Shown in pieces: positions 7,388 to 15,949 of a DNA stretch of 64,000 bases. Position 1 is the stretch's first letter. Every line of letters begins with the position of its first letter. The notes under the pieces were generated by a model, which saw only the letters and a program-made list of their open reading frames with translations, had not been told where the DNA came from and made no database searches. Where the stretch lies: positions 421,966-485,965 of the forward strand of contig NZ_JBALHR010000003.1 of assembly GCF_036964905.1 (NCBI RefSeq), written 5' to 3'. Source of the DNA: Gemmobacter denitrificans. GTDB lineage: Bacteria > Pseudomonadota > Alphaproteobacteria > Rhodobacterales > Rhodobacteraceae. The position numbers were made by a program, and so were the translations under genes.

Positions 7388-9025
7388 TTATTCGCGGGAT
7401 GAGCCGGTTTTCGCGCGCTGCCCGTCACGGATCAGCGCCTTGATCAGGGCAATCCCCATCAGGGCCAGAACAAAGCTGAAGGGCAGGGCACCGATGATCA
7501 TCGCGGTTTGGATCGCCGACAGACCGCCCGCCAGCAACAGTACCGAAATCACCAGCGTCAGCGCCACACCCCAGACCAGGATATGCACCTTGCCCTTGGG
7601 CGTTTCATCGCCCGCAGCGTTGATGGTGTTGATGATCAGGATGGCGCTATCGGCCGAGGTGACCAGATAGGTCAGCAGCAGCACGACCAGCATCGCCGAC
7701 ATCAGCACGGCCAACGCAGGTGAAAGCAGCTGGTTCACCGTTGCAAACAACTGGCTTGAAAGACCTGCATCAAGGATGGCGCGATTGGCACCGCCGTTCA
7801 GTTCAAGGTCGATCGCGGTTCCGCCCGCCATGGCAAACCAGATGAAACACATGATCGAGGGCACGATCATGGCACCCATCACATATTCACGCAGGCTGCG
7901 CCCGCGCGAGATGCGGGCAAGGAACAGGCCCACGAAGGGGGCAAAAGCGATCCACCAGGCCCAGTAGAAGATGGTCCAGCCACCTTGCCATGCGGCCAGC
8001 GCATCACCTGTCTCGGTGCCATCGGGGTGCCAGACGGTGACCATCATGGCAGGCAGGCCCATCAGGTAATCTCCGATCCCGACAAACAGCGCCTTGAGCG
8101 CAAAGGCGGTGGAGCCAAAGACCAGCAGAAAGGCCAGGAAGAAGAAGGTCAGGCCCATGTTCAGGTTGGACAGCCATTTGATGCCCTTGCCAACGCCCGA
8201 CAGCGCCGAAAGGGTGGAAAGGCCCATGATGATGACCAATGCCCCGATCATGGCGGCATTGCTGGGGGTGGTGCCGTCGGCCTGCATCACCCAGCCTGCG
8301 CCGGTGATATTGTAAAAGCCGCTGGCGAATTGCGACACGCCAAAGCCGATAGTGACCGAAACGCCCAGCACGGTGGCGATCACGGCAACGATATCCACGG
8401 CATGGCCCAGTGGGCCCGACAGGCTGCGCCCGAACAAGGGTGTCAGCCCGGAACGGATGGTCAGTGGCAGTCCGCGGCGATAGCTGAAGAAGGCCAGTGC
8501 AAGCCCTGTCAGGGCATAGCAGCCCCAGGCCGACAGGCCCCAATGCATGAACGACCATTTGAAGGCTGCCCGCACCACCTCGGCGCTTTCGGCGGTCACC
8601 TGGCCGGTGATGACTTCGGGGTTGGTGGAGAAATGATAGATCGGCTCGCCCGTGGAATAGGTCAGCATCCCGATGCCGATCCCGGCGCCGAACATCATGG
8701 AAAACCATGAAAATGTTGAAAATTCAGGTTCTTCACCATCGCGCCCCAACCGGATGCGCCCAGTGGCAGGCCAGATCGCCAGCGCAAGGCAGGTGATCAG
8801 ATAGAAGGCCATGACATAGATGTACCATGTGCCGAACGATCCCAGCAGAAAGCCGTTCAGTGCCGAAAGGGCAGCTCCTGCATTTTCGGGAAAGGCCGCG
8901 GCCCAGATGATGAGCAGGCCCACAAGCAGCTTGGACCCGATGGTGACAATCGTGTTGAACCCTTCATAAAACCCGCTGTTGGCCGTAGTGATCGGCAAAT
9001 CCCTTAGTGGTGGCTTGATAGCCAT
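7388..9025 (-). CDS. BCCT-family betaine/choline/carnitine-type transporter
   Basis: This 545-residue inner-membrane protein has about 12 hydrophobic segments, the normal size for the betaine/carnitine/choline transporter family. Diagnostic parts are FSMMFGAGIGIGMLTYSTGEP near residue 100, the aromatic segment TIFYWAWWIAFAPFVGLFLA, and RGRSLREYVMGAMIVPS with FIWFAMAGGTA. These proteins import zwitterionic trimethylammonium compounds with sodium or proton gradients. There is no long C-terminal osmosensor domain, so osmotic regulation is doubtful. The start has a strong purine-rich ribosome site (GGAGGGAGGG). It is a single-gene unit with its own terminator, transcribed divergently from the aminotransferase at 9365. 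Substrate preference cannot be read from sequence alone. Confidence 0.93.
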   Translation of the reverse strand: MAIKPPLRDLPITTANSGFYEGFNTIVTIGSKLLVGLLIIWAAAFPENAGAALSALNGFLLGSFGTWYIYVMAFYLITCLALAIWPATGRIRLGRDGEEPEFSTFSWFSMMFGAGIGIGMLTYSTGEPIYHFSTNPEVITGQVTAESAEVVRAAFKWSFMHWGLSAWGCYALTGLALAFFSYRRGLPLTIRSGLTPLFGRSLSGPLGHAVDIVAVIATVLGVSVTIGFGVSQFASGFYNITGAGWVMQADGTTPSNAAMIGALVIIMGLSTLSALSGVGKGIKWLSNLNMGLTFFFLAFLLVFGSTAFALKALFVGIGDYLMGLPAMMVTVWHPDGTETGDALAAWQGGWTIFYWAWWIAFAPFVGLFLARISRGRSLREYVMGAMIVPSIMCFIWFAMAGGTAIDLELNGGANRAILDAGLSSQLFATVNQLLSPALAVLMSAMLVVLLLTYLVTSADSAILIINTINAAGDETPKGKVHILVWGVALTLVISVLLLAGGLSAIQTAMIIGALPFSFVLALMGIALIKALIRDGQRAKTGSSRE

Positions 9026-9364
9026 GGCTCCCTCCCTCCGGTTGCTCCGGACTGTCCGTTCTGGGCAGCCCGGTCGCGCGGGAGCATGGGCATTTCACAA
9101 ATTTGTCATGCGGCTGAGGCGACTGTGATCCGGTAAATTGCGACACATGGCGCATTCGGGCCCGGCAGACCGAGTTTTCAGCCGGGCCATGAGGCGGGGC
9201 GACGGGTGGAATGCTGCGCAGCGTTCAGAAACCGCAAGCAGCGAAAAAGCCACAATATCCCGCAGCATACCATGGATGGTGTGTCGTTTTTCTGGACCGC
9301 GCAGGAATAGCCCGCTATCCTGCCTTCAAACGGGGCGACATGACCCCGACATGAGGCAGTACAC
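9026..9364. other. Divergent promoter region, no gene
   Basis: These 339 bases separate the BCCT gene (reverse) and the aminotransferase gene (forward), so both promoters should lie here. A CGACATGA sequence occurs twice close to the aminotransferase start (about 9336-9356). No convincing promoter hexamers, operator or small gene was identified. Confidence 0.5.
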
Positions 9365-10543
9365 ATGGCGTTTCCTGAGCGGTTTTCGAACCTGCCGGAT
9401 TATGCGTTTCCGCGCCTGCGGAAACTTCTGGATCATCTGCCGCCCGGCGGGCCGCAGATTTCCATGACGATTGGCGAACCCAAACATGCCATGCCCGGTT
9501 TTGTCGGTCCGGTTCTGGCCGCGAATCTGGATGGGTTTGGCGTCTATCCGCCCAATGACGGCACGCCGGAATTGTTGGCCCGGATCGGGGACTGGGTGCA
9601 GCGCCGCTATGGGGTTGCGCTGCCGGAAAACCGGTTGATGGTGCTGAACGGCACGCGCGAGGGGTTGTTCAATGCGCTGATCGCGCTGTGCCCCGAACGC
9701 AAGAACGGCAAACAGCCTGCGGTGCTGATGCCCAACCCGTTCTATCAGGTCTATGCGGTGGCCGCGCTGACGGTGGGGGCCGAACCGGTCTATGTGCCTG
9801 CAACAGCCGCAACCGGCCATCTGCCGGATTATGCGGGCCTGGCGCCTGATCTGCTGGATCGTGTCGCTGTGGCCTATATCTGTTCGCCCGCCAATCCGCA
9901 GGGCGCGGTGGCGGATCGCGCCTATTGGGAAACCCTGCTGGCGTTGGCAGAAAAGCATGATTTCGTGATCTTTGCGGATGAATGTTATTCCGAAATCTGG
10001 CGGACGGCCCCGCCGCCCGGCATCCTGCAGGTGGCGCAGGATGTGGGCGCCAACCCGGAACGTGTGCTGGCCTTTCATTCGCTGTCCAAACGCTCCAACC
10101 TGCCGGGGCTGAGGTCGGGTTTTGTGGCGGCCGGGCCGGAAAGCATGATCCGCCTGCGCAAGCTGCGCGCCTTTGCCGGGGCACCATTGCCCCTGCCGTT
10201 GCAACGGGTGGCCGAAGCGGCCTGGGCGGACGAAGATCACGTCACTGCCTCGCGCGCCTTGTATCAGGCCAAATTCGATGCGGCTGACCGCATCTTCTCG
10301 GGGATGCAAGGCTATGCTTCGCCGGAAGGGGGCTTTTTCCTTTGGCTTCCGGTCGAGGATGGCGAGGCGGCGGCGGTAAAACTCTGGACGCAGACCGGCG
10401 TGCGGGTTCTGCCCGGGGCCTATCTGTCGCGCGAAGCGGACGGGCAGAACCCCGGCCAGCCCTACATCCGCGTGGCGCTGGTCGCTCCGCAGGACGAAAC
10501 CGAACGCGGCCTGATCCGGCTGCGCGATTGCATTTACGGGTGA
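9365..10543 (+). CDS. PLP-dependent class I/II aminotransferase, DapC-like
   Basis: This 392-residue fold-type I aminotransferase carries the pyridoxal-phosphate lysine in HSLSKRSNLPGLRSGF (K242), the cofactor-binding aspartate in FADECYSEI (D205) and the asparagine in SPANPQG (N177). The N-terminus, with YAFPRLRKLL and IGEPKH, matches proteins usually annotated as succinyldiaminopimelate transaminase in alphaproteobacteria, the lysine/peptidoglycan-precursor step. Substrate is inferred from that resemblance only. It lies 9 bases upstream of ftsK on the same strand, so the two are probably cotranscribed and link cell-wall precursor supply to division. Confidence 0.88.
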   Translation: MAFPERFSNLPDYAFPRLRKLLDHLPPGGPQISMTIGEPKHAMPGFVGPVLAANLDGFGVYPPNDGTPELLARIGDWVQRRYGVALPENRLMVLNGTREGLFNALIALCPERKNGKQPAVLMPNPFYQVYAVAALTVGAEPVYVPATAATGHLPDYAGLAPDLLDRVAVAYICSPANPQGAVADRAYWETLLALAEKHDFVIFADECYSEIWRTAPPPGILQVAQDVGANPERVLAFHSLSKRSNLPGLRSGFVAAGPESMIRLRKLRAFAGAPLPLPLQRVAEAAWADEDHVTASRALYQAKFDAADRIFSGMQGYASPEGGFFLWLPVEDGEAAAVKLWTQTGVRVLPGAYLSREADGQNPGQPYIRVALVAPQDETERGLIRLRDCIYG

Positions 10544-10552
10544 GGACGGCAG

Positions 10553-13500
10553 ATGGCCCTGTATCAGATGCGTCAACGTGAACCGCTCATCGACCCCAAT
10601 ACCCAAGCTGCGCTGGAACGCCGTGCGCGCGAATTGATCGGGATCGGTCTGGCGGTGCTGGCGCTGGTCTTTGTGGTGATGCTGGGCAGCTATTCGCCCG
10701 AAGATCCCGGCTGGCTGGCCGCGTCCGACGCCCCTGTGCAGAACTGGCTGGGCCGGATCGGGGCTTCGGTCGCCGATACGCTGATGCTGGTGGTGGGAAA
10801 GGGGGCTTGGTCCATCCCGCTGATCCTGGCAGTCTGGGCCGGGCGGTTCATCACGCATCGCGGGGCTGACCGAGCCGCAGGGCGCGTGGTTTTCGCCCTG
10901 ATCGCGGTGGCCATGTGCGCAGTCTTTGCCGCAACTTTCGTGCCCGATCCCGATTGGCCGCACCGGTTCGGGTTGGGCGGGCTGTTCGGGGAAACCGTGC
11001 TGGGCAGCATGATCAACATGGCCAGTGTGCAAGCCTCGTTCGGTCTGGTCATGCTGTCGCTGCTGACCGGCCTGGCGGCGCTGGCCATGCTGCTGTTTGT
11101 CACCGGGTTTGACCGCGAGGAACTGGAGGCCCTGCGCCATGCCGGGGCCATTGGTATGGTACGCGGCTATGCGGCGCTGATGGCGTTGTTGGGGCAGGGG
11201 GGGGCCAGTGCCGCCCGTGCTGCCTTGGCGCTGCAGACGCGTCACGCGGAAAAGCGCGCAGCACGGGCCGAGATGCAGATGGAACAGCTGGCGGCTCCGG
11301 CCCCGATGGCCATACCACGCCCGGCCCAGATGGCTGCCCCCGCGATGGGCGCTGCCCCGCGCGGGCGGGTGATCCGCGCCGAAGCCCCCCTGCCCCCGCT
11401 GGCAGAGCCGGTGGTCGAAGACTGGGTCGAACCTGCGGAACCCTATGCCGAATTTGAAGCCCCGGTCGAAATGGCCCCCGCCCCGCGCCGGAAGGAAGGG
11501 TTTCTGGATCGGCTGCGCCGCGTGGTGGAACCCGACCCCGAGCCTGAACTTTTCAAAGCCCCCCTGCCGGACCAGACCGAAGTGACCGATAGCCCGACCG
11601 AAGACCGCATCAAGGCCCGCATCAGCGATGTCATCAAGGCGCGGGTGCGTCAGGGCATCGGCGTTGCCGCGCCCCAGCCGCACATGACCCCGCTGCAGGC
11701 GGCAATCGCGCGGCGCGAACCGGCCCTGTCGCGGCGTGCCAGTGCAGAGCCCGCAACCCGGTTGGAACCCCCGGTCACCGCAGCGGCAGCCTTGCCTGCA
11801 GATGCAGCGCGGTCGCTTTCGGCGGTGTCGGCGGCGGTGGCCTCGGCTGCGGCGCGCGCTGCGGCAGCGCAGGCGCAGCTGGCCCGGCATGTGGCGGATA
11901 TGCCGGTCGAATTGGCCCCGGCCACCCCGGTGCTGGCCCCCGCGCCCATGCCGCGCCCCGCGCCGAAACCCGTTGCCGCCATGCAGGCGCCGATGGTCCT
12001 GTCGCCCAAAGCCGCACCTAAATTGGCGGCACCGCTGATGACGCCGCGCAAGATGGCCCCGATACAGGTGCAAGCCTTTGATCCGGCCCAGATGGAAGGC
12101 CCGGTGGCGCTGGCGGATGACAGCGGCCTGCCCGTGCCGCAGCTTGACCGGCCAGCGCCGCTGCGGCGCCCACTGGCACCGATGGCCGCTGCCCCTGTGG
12201 CCAGCCCGGCCCCTCAAGCAATGTCTGCTCCTGCCCTGTCTGCTCCGCCGCGCATGGCTGCGCCCCAGCCTCTGGCAGCCCTGCCGCGTTCGGGTCTGGC
12301 CGGAAAGGCCGCCGGAAACACCGTTGGTTTCCGCGCCGAACCGCCCGTCATGGCCCGCCCCGCCCCGAGCCGTATCGAACCCGCGCGCGCGGAACCAGCC
12401 CGTCCTGAAATGGTCCGGTCCGAACCGCAGCCCCCCATGGCCGCACCTATGGACGCTTCGGCAGATTGGGACGCGCTGGCAGATGCGGCACTGGCGTCGG
12501 ATGCCGAAGCCCTGCCCGCGGACTGGCCCGCAGAGGACGATTTCGCTGACAGCCATGTTCCTGCGCCGGTCCCGGCCTTTGCCCTGCAGGGCACGACAGC
12601 CCGCAAGGTTGTCCAGCATCCGGTGAAGAAGCCGCTTCAGCCTTCGGCCCGCGCGGTGGCCGAAACGCAGCCCCGGTTGCGGTTTGAAGATCAGATGGCG
12701 CAGGCTTATGAACTGCCGCCACTGTCGCTGCTGACTTCGGCCAGCACGGTGCAGCGCCATACGCTGTCAGATGAGGCGCTGGAAGAAAACGCGCGCATGC
12801 TGGAATCCGTGCTGGATGATTATGGCGTCAAGGGCGAGATTGTCAGCGTCCGCCCCGGCCCTGTGGTGACCATGTATGAACTGGAACCGGCACCGGGTCT
12901 GAAGGCCAGCCGGGTGATCGGTCTGGCCGATGACATCGCGCGCAGCATGTCGGCCCTGTCGGCACGCGTGTCCACCGTGCCCGGGCGCACCGTGATCGGG
13001 ATTGAATTGCCCAATGCCACCCGCGAAAAGGTGGTCCTGCGCGAAATCCTGTCCGCACGCGATTTTGGCGACAGCGCGATGCGCCTTCCGCTGGCGCTAG
13101 GCAAGGACATCGGCGGCGACCCGGTCGTCGCGAACCTGGCCAAGATGCCCCATCTTCTGATTGCGGGGACCACCGGTTCGGGCAAGTCGGTCGCGATCAA
13201 CACCATGATCCTGTCGCTGCTTTACAAGCTGACGCCGGAAGAATGCCGGTTGATCATGATTGACCCCAAGATGCTGGAACTGTCGGTTTATGACGGGATT
13301 CCGCATCTCCTCAGCCCCGTCGTCACCGACCCGAAAAAGGCGGTCGTCGCTCTGAAATGGGTGGTGGGCGAAATGGAGGAACGCTATCGCAAGATGTCGA
13401 AGATGGGTGTGCGCAACATCGACGGCTATAATGGCCGCGTGCGCGAGGCCGTGGCCGCGGGCGAGATGTTCAAGCGCACCATCCAGACCGGCTTTGACGA

Positions 13501-14218
13501 AGATACTGGCGAACCGGTGTTCGAGACCGAGGAATTCGCGCCCGAACCCTTCCCCTATATCGTGGTCATCGTGGACGAGATGGCCGACCTGATGATGGTG
13601 GCCGGGAAGGAAATCGAAGCCTGCATCCAGCGTCTTGCACAGATGGCGCGGGCCAGCGGCATTCACCTGATCATGGCGACGCAGCGGCCTTCGGTCGATG
13701 TGATCACCGGCACGATCAAGGCCAACTTCCCGACCCGGATCTCGTTCCAGGTGACTTCGAAGATCGACAGCCGCACCATTCTGGGCGAGATGGGCGCCGA
13801 ACAGCTGCTTGGCATGGGCGACATGCTGTATATGGGCAATGGCCAGCGCATCACCCGTATCCACGGCCCGTTTGTCAGCGATGAGGAAGTGGAAGAAGTT
13901 GTCACCCATCTGAAGAGCTTTGGCCCGCCCAGCTACATGTCTGGCGTGGTCGAAGGCCCCGAGGATGACGTGGCCAGCGATATCGATGCGGTCCTTGGCC
14001 TCAATACCGGGGGCAATACCGATGGCGAGGATGCGCTTTACGATCAGGCAGTGGCCATCGTGGCGAAGGATCGCAAATGTTCCACCAGCTATATCCAGCG
14101 CAAGCTGGGCATCGGCTACAACAAGGCGGCCCGGCTTGTGGAACAGATGGAAGAACAGGGCGTCGTGACCCCGGCCAACCATGTGGGCAAGCGTGAAATC
14201 CTGATCCCCGAGGCATGA
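10553..14218 (+). CDS. ftsK: DNA translocase FtsK
   Basis: This 1221-residue protein pumps chromosome ends apart at the division septum. Residues ~30-185 hold four membrane segments. Residues ~215-720 are a low-complexity linker rich in Ala, Pro, Arg and Met, about 500 residues. The motor follows: a conserved beta domain, Walker A GTTGSGKS around 872-879 and Walker B YIVVIVDEMADLMMV around 1001-1015. The C-terminal gamma domain (STSYIQRKLGIGYNKAARLVEQME) reads KOPS sites on DNA and activates XerCD recombination. It follows the aminotransferase gene by 9 bases. Two hairpins lie after the stop; 14273-14296 is the likely terminator. Another member of the SpoIIIE family is unlikely because of the gamma domain and length. 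Confidence 0.97.
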   Translation: MALYQMRQREPLIDPNTQAALERRARELIGIGLAVLALVFVVMLGSYSPEDPGWLAASDAPVQNWLGRIGASVADTLMLVVGKGAWSIPLILAVWAGRFITHRGADRAAGRVVFALIAVAMCAVFAATFVPDPDWPHRFGLGGLFGETVLGSMINMASVQASFGLVMLSLLTGLAALAMLLFVTGFDREELEALRHAGAIGMVRGYAALMALLGQGGASAARAALALQTRHAEKRAARAEMQMEQLAAPAPMAIPRPAQMAAPAMGAAPRGRVIRAEAPLPPLAEPVVEDWVEPAEPYAEFEAPVEMAPAPRRKEGFLDRLRRVVEPDPEPELFKAPLPDQTEVTDSPTEDRIKARISDVIKARVRQGIGVAAPQPHMTPLQAAIARREPALSRRASAEPATRLEPPVTAAAALPADAARSLSAVSAAVASAAARAAAAQAQLARHVADMPVELAPATPVLAPAPMPRPAPKPVAAMQAPMVLSPKAAPKLAAPLMTPRKMAPIQVQAFDPAQMEGPVALADDSGLPVPQLDRPAPLRRPLAPMAAAPVASPAPQAMSAPALSAPPRMAAPQPLAALPRSGLAGKAAGNTVGFRAEPPVMARPAPSRIEPARAEPARPEMVRSEPQPPMAAPMDASADWDALADAALASDAEALPADWPAEDDFADSHVPAPVPAFALQGTTARKVVQHPVKKPLQPSARAVAETQPRLRFEDQMAQAYELPPLSLLTSASTVQRHTLSDEALEENARMLESVLDDYGVKGEIVSVRPGPVVTMYELEPAPGLKASRVIGLADDIARSMSALSARVSTVPGRTVIGIELPNATREKVVLREILSARDFGDSAMRLPLALGKDIGGDPVVANLAKMPHLLIAGTTGSGKSVAINTMILSLLYKLTPEECRLIMIDPKMLELSVYDGIPHLLSPVVTDPKKAVVALKWVVGEMEERYRKMSKMGVRNIDGYNGRVREAVAAGEMFKRTIQTGFDEDTGEPVFETEEFAPEPFPYIVVIVDEMADLMMVAGKEIEACIQRLAQMARASGIHLIMATQRPSVDVITGTIKANFPTRISFQVTSKIDSRTILGEMGAEQLLGMGDMLYMGNGQRITRIHGPFVSDEEVEEVVTHLKSFGPPSYMSGVVEGPEDDVASDIDAVLGLNTGGNTDGEDALYDQAVAIVAKDRKCSTSYIQRKLGIGYNKAARLVEQMEEQGVVTPANHVGKREILIPEA

Positions 14219-14227
14219 AGGCTGGCT

Positions 14228-14246
14228 GCCCGATGTGACATCGGGC
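14228..14246. repeat. 8-bp inverted repeat after ftsK
   Basis: GCCCGATG (14228-14235) pairs with CATCGGGC (14239-14246) across a TGA loop. There is no T-run, so it may only stabilise the ftsK transcript end. Confidence 0.5.
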
Positions 14247-14272
14247 GGCAATTCAGCAATGAATGAAGATCA

Positions 14273-14296
14273 AAAAGGGGGCGATGGCCCCCTTTT
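14273..14296 (+). terminator. Bidirectional intrinsic terminator between convergent genes
   Basis: AAAAGGGGGC pairs with GCCCCCTTTT around a GATG loop. The stem itself provides T-runs on both strands, so it can end both ftsK (forward) and the hydrolase gene at 14300 (reverse). Confidence 0.88.
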
Positions 14297-14299
14297 GTG

Positions 14300-15277
14300 T
14301 TATCGCGGCAGGCTTGCCAGAAAGTCGCGCAGCACGCGGTCAAACTTTTCCGGCGCGGTGCGGTGGCTTTGCAGATGGTCAGCACTGGTGCGCAGCACAG
14401 TGGTCTGGCCCTGACGCGCGGCCAGCACGGCAAGGCTGATGCGATCGGGCACGACGCGATCCGCCGCGCCATGGATCAGCAGCACTGGCCCGTCGAAAGC
14501 GGCCACCGCCGCAATGCTGCGCGCCTCGGCCATGTTCACGCCATGGCTGATTGCGAAAGCGGGCACCGCCAGCCGCACCCCGATGCTGCGCAAGGGCAGG
14601 CCCAACCGGTCGGTGACATGACGCATCACCATGGGGAAATCGAGCGCGGGCGCATCCAGAACCAGCGCCTCGACGGCGGTTGCACGGGGTGAGCGGGCCA
14701 GAAATTGCCCGACAATCCCGCCCCCCATCGAGGCCCCGACCAGCACGATCCGGTCATGGCCGCGTGCCTGCATCAGGGCGACAGCGGCCTCCAGATCTTC
14801 CCATTCGGTCAACCCCATCTGCCGCAATCCACCCGGGGCAGGTGGCGCGCCCGCGTCATGGCGATAGGTCATCATCAACACGGGCAACCCGGCCTCGTGC
14901 AATGCAGGCAGATAGGGATAGCCGTCTTCGCGCGCCCCACCGATGCCGTGAAGATAGATCGCCGCGCGACCGGATTCGCCGACCGGGCCCGGCTTTGCCG
15001 GCACCAGCCATGCCGGGGCGGGGCCCAAGGGCGTTGCGACCGAGACTTCCTCGAATGCCAGCCCGAAGGCCTGTTCGGGCGTGCCGCGATACCCGATGGC
15101 CAGCGGATCGGATGGCGCATTGCCCGGGGCCGGGCCTTCCGCCGATGCAAAGGCCGTCGCGGTCAACACCGACACCATCAACCGATGGGCAAACCAGGTC
15201 GAGCCCAACACCGACAGACCGGCCAGAACCAGCGCGCCGACCAGCAACCGCAGCGGCCAGGGTGATCGGGCGGTCAT
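14300..15277 (-). CDS. Membrane-anchored alpha/beta hydrolase
   Basis: This 325-residue protein has one hydrophobic N-terminal segment (LRLLVGALVLAGLSVLG), likely a membrane anchor or uncleaved signal. An alpha/beta-hydrolase fold follows. The oxyanion-region HGIGG lies near residue 110, the nucleophile elbow GASMGG near 180 and a LLIHGAADRVVP segment (acid) near 270; a catalytic histidine is likely in SADHLQSH near 300. It resembles serine-aminopeptidase/BAAT-like hydrolases; the substrate is unknown. The start overlaps the stop of the upstream HAD gene by ATGA, so the two are translationally coupled. Confidence 0.85.
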   Translation of the reverse strand: MTARSPWPLRLLVGALVLAGLSVLGSTWFAHRLMVSVLTATAFASAEGPAPGNAPSDPLAIGYRGTPEQAFGLAFEEVSVATPLGPAPAWLVPAKPGPVGESGRAAIYLHGIGGAREDGYPYLPALHEAGLPVLMMTYRHDAGAPPAPGGLRQMGLTEWEDLEAAVALMQARGHDRIVLVGASMGGGIVGQFLARSPRATAVEALVLDAPALDFPMVMRHVTDRLGLPLRSIGVRLAVPAFAISHGVNMAEARSIAAVAAFDGPVLLIHGAADRVVPDRISLAVLAARQGQTTVLRTSADHLQSHRTAPEKFDRVLRDFLASLPR

Positions 15278-15906
15278 GCGATGATCCCGGCGCGGCGCGC
15301 GCCGTCCAGCAGGTTCGGCGCGACGATATCGGCAAATTGCCCTTGCGTGGGCAGGATGTCAGGCACCTGCACCACGCGGCAACCTGCAGTTTGCGCCGAT
15401 TGCGCGCCCGCCTCGCTGTCCTCGAAGGCAACACATTCGGCTGGGGGAAGGCCCAGCAAGGATGCCGCCAGCAGATAGGGTTCGGGGTGGGGTTTCGGGC
15501 TGGTCACATCCTCGCGCACAACGATATGGGCAAAATAGGCCTGCAGCCCTGTCATCGCCAGTTTGCGCTGCGCGCTGGCCCGCTGCGATGACGTGCAAAG
15601 CGCCAGCGGTCGATCCAGCCGCGCCAGCAAATCCACGGCGCCGGGTTTCAGTGGCAGACCATCACGCGTCATGGCGGTCTCGAAGGCTGCGCTCCACTTT
15701 GCATGCAGGGCGGCAATGTCAAGATCGGGGCAGGCCGCGCGCAGGATCAGGTCGCCCGTCGCAAGATCGCGCCCGATCAATTGGTGCATCACTGCCTCGG
15801 GCACGGCAAAGCCATGGTCCCGCACCACAGCCAGGCCAGTGGACAGGGCAAGGGATTCCGTGTCGATCAGCGTGCCGTCCAGATCGAAGATCACCCCACT
15901 TGCCAT
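15274..15906 (-). CDS. HAD-superfamily hydrolase (subfamily IA, phosphoglycolate-phosphatase-like)
   Basis: This 210-residue protein shows all HAD motifs: motif I FDLDGTLIDTE at residues 7-17, motif II in LCTSSQRAS, motif III lysine in KPHPEPYLL and motif IV in AFEDSEAGAQSA. A helical cap after motif I places it with small sugar-phosphate phosphatases and mutases (YcjU/GPH-like). The start at 15906 (MASGVIFDLDG) is typical; an upstream in-frame ATG would overlap the neighbouring phosphoesterase gene. Substrate is uncertain. It is the first gene of a two-gene unit with the alpha/beta hydrolase. Confidence 0.9.
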   Translation of the reverse strand: MASGVIFDLDGTLIDTESLALSTGLAVVRDHGFAVPEAVMHQLIGRDLATGDLILRAACPDLDIAALHAKWSAAFETAMTRDGLPLKPGAVDLLARLDRPLALCTSSQRASAQRKLAMTGLQAYFAHIVVREDVTSPKPHPEPYLLAASLLGLPPAECVAFEDSEAGAQSAQTAGCRVVQVPDILPTQGQFADIVAPNLLDGARRAGIIA

Positions 15907-15949
15907 CTGCCGCCCCTTTCCGTTGCCCGTTGCGGCCGGGCTTAGCCGA

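Noticed and set aside
9326..12760. 1144-codon reverse-strand open frame across the aminotransferase and ftsK genes
   Set aside because: It comes from high GC and the repetitive ftsK linker and shows no domain; the forward genes carry clear motifs.
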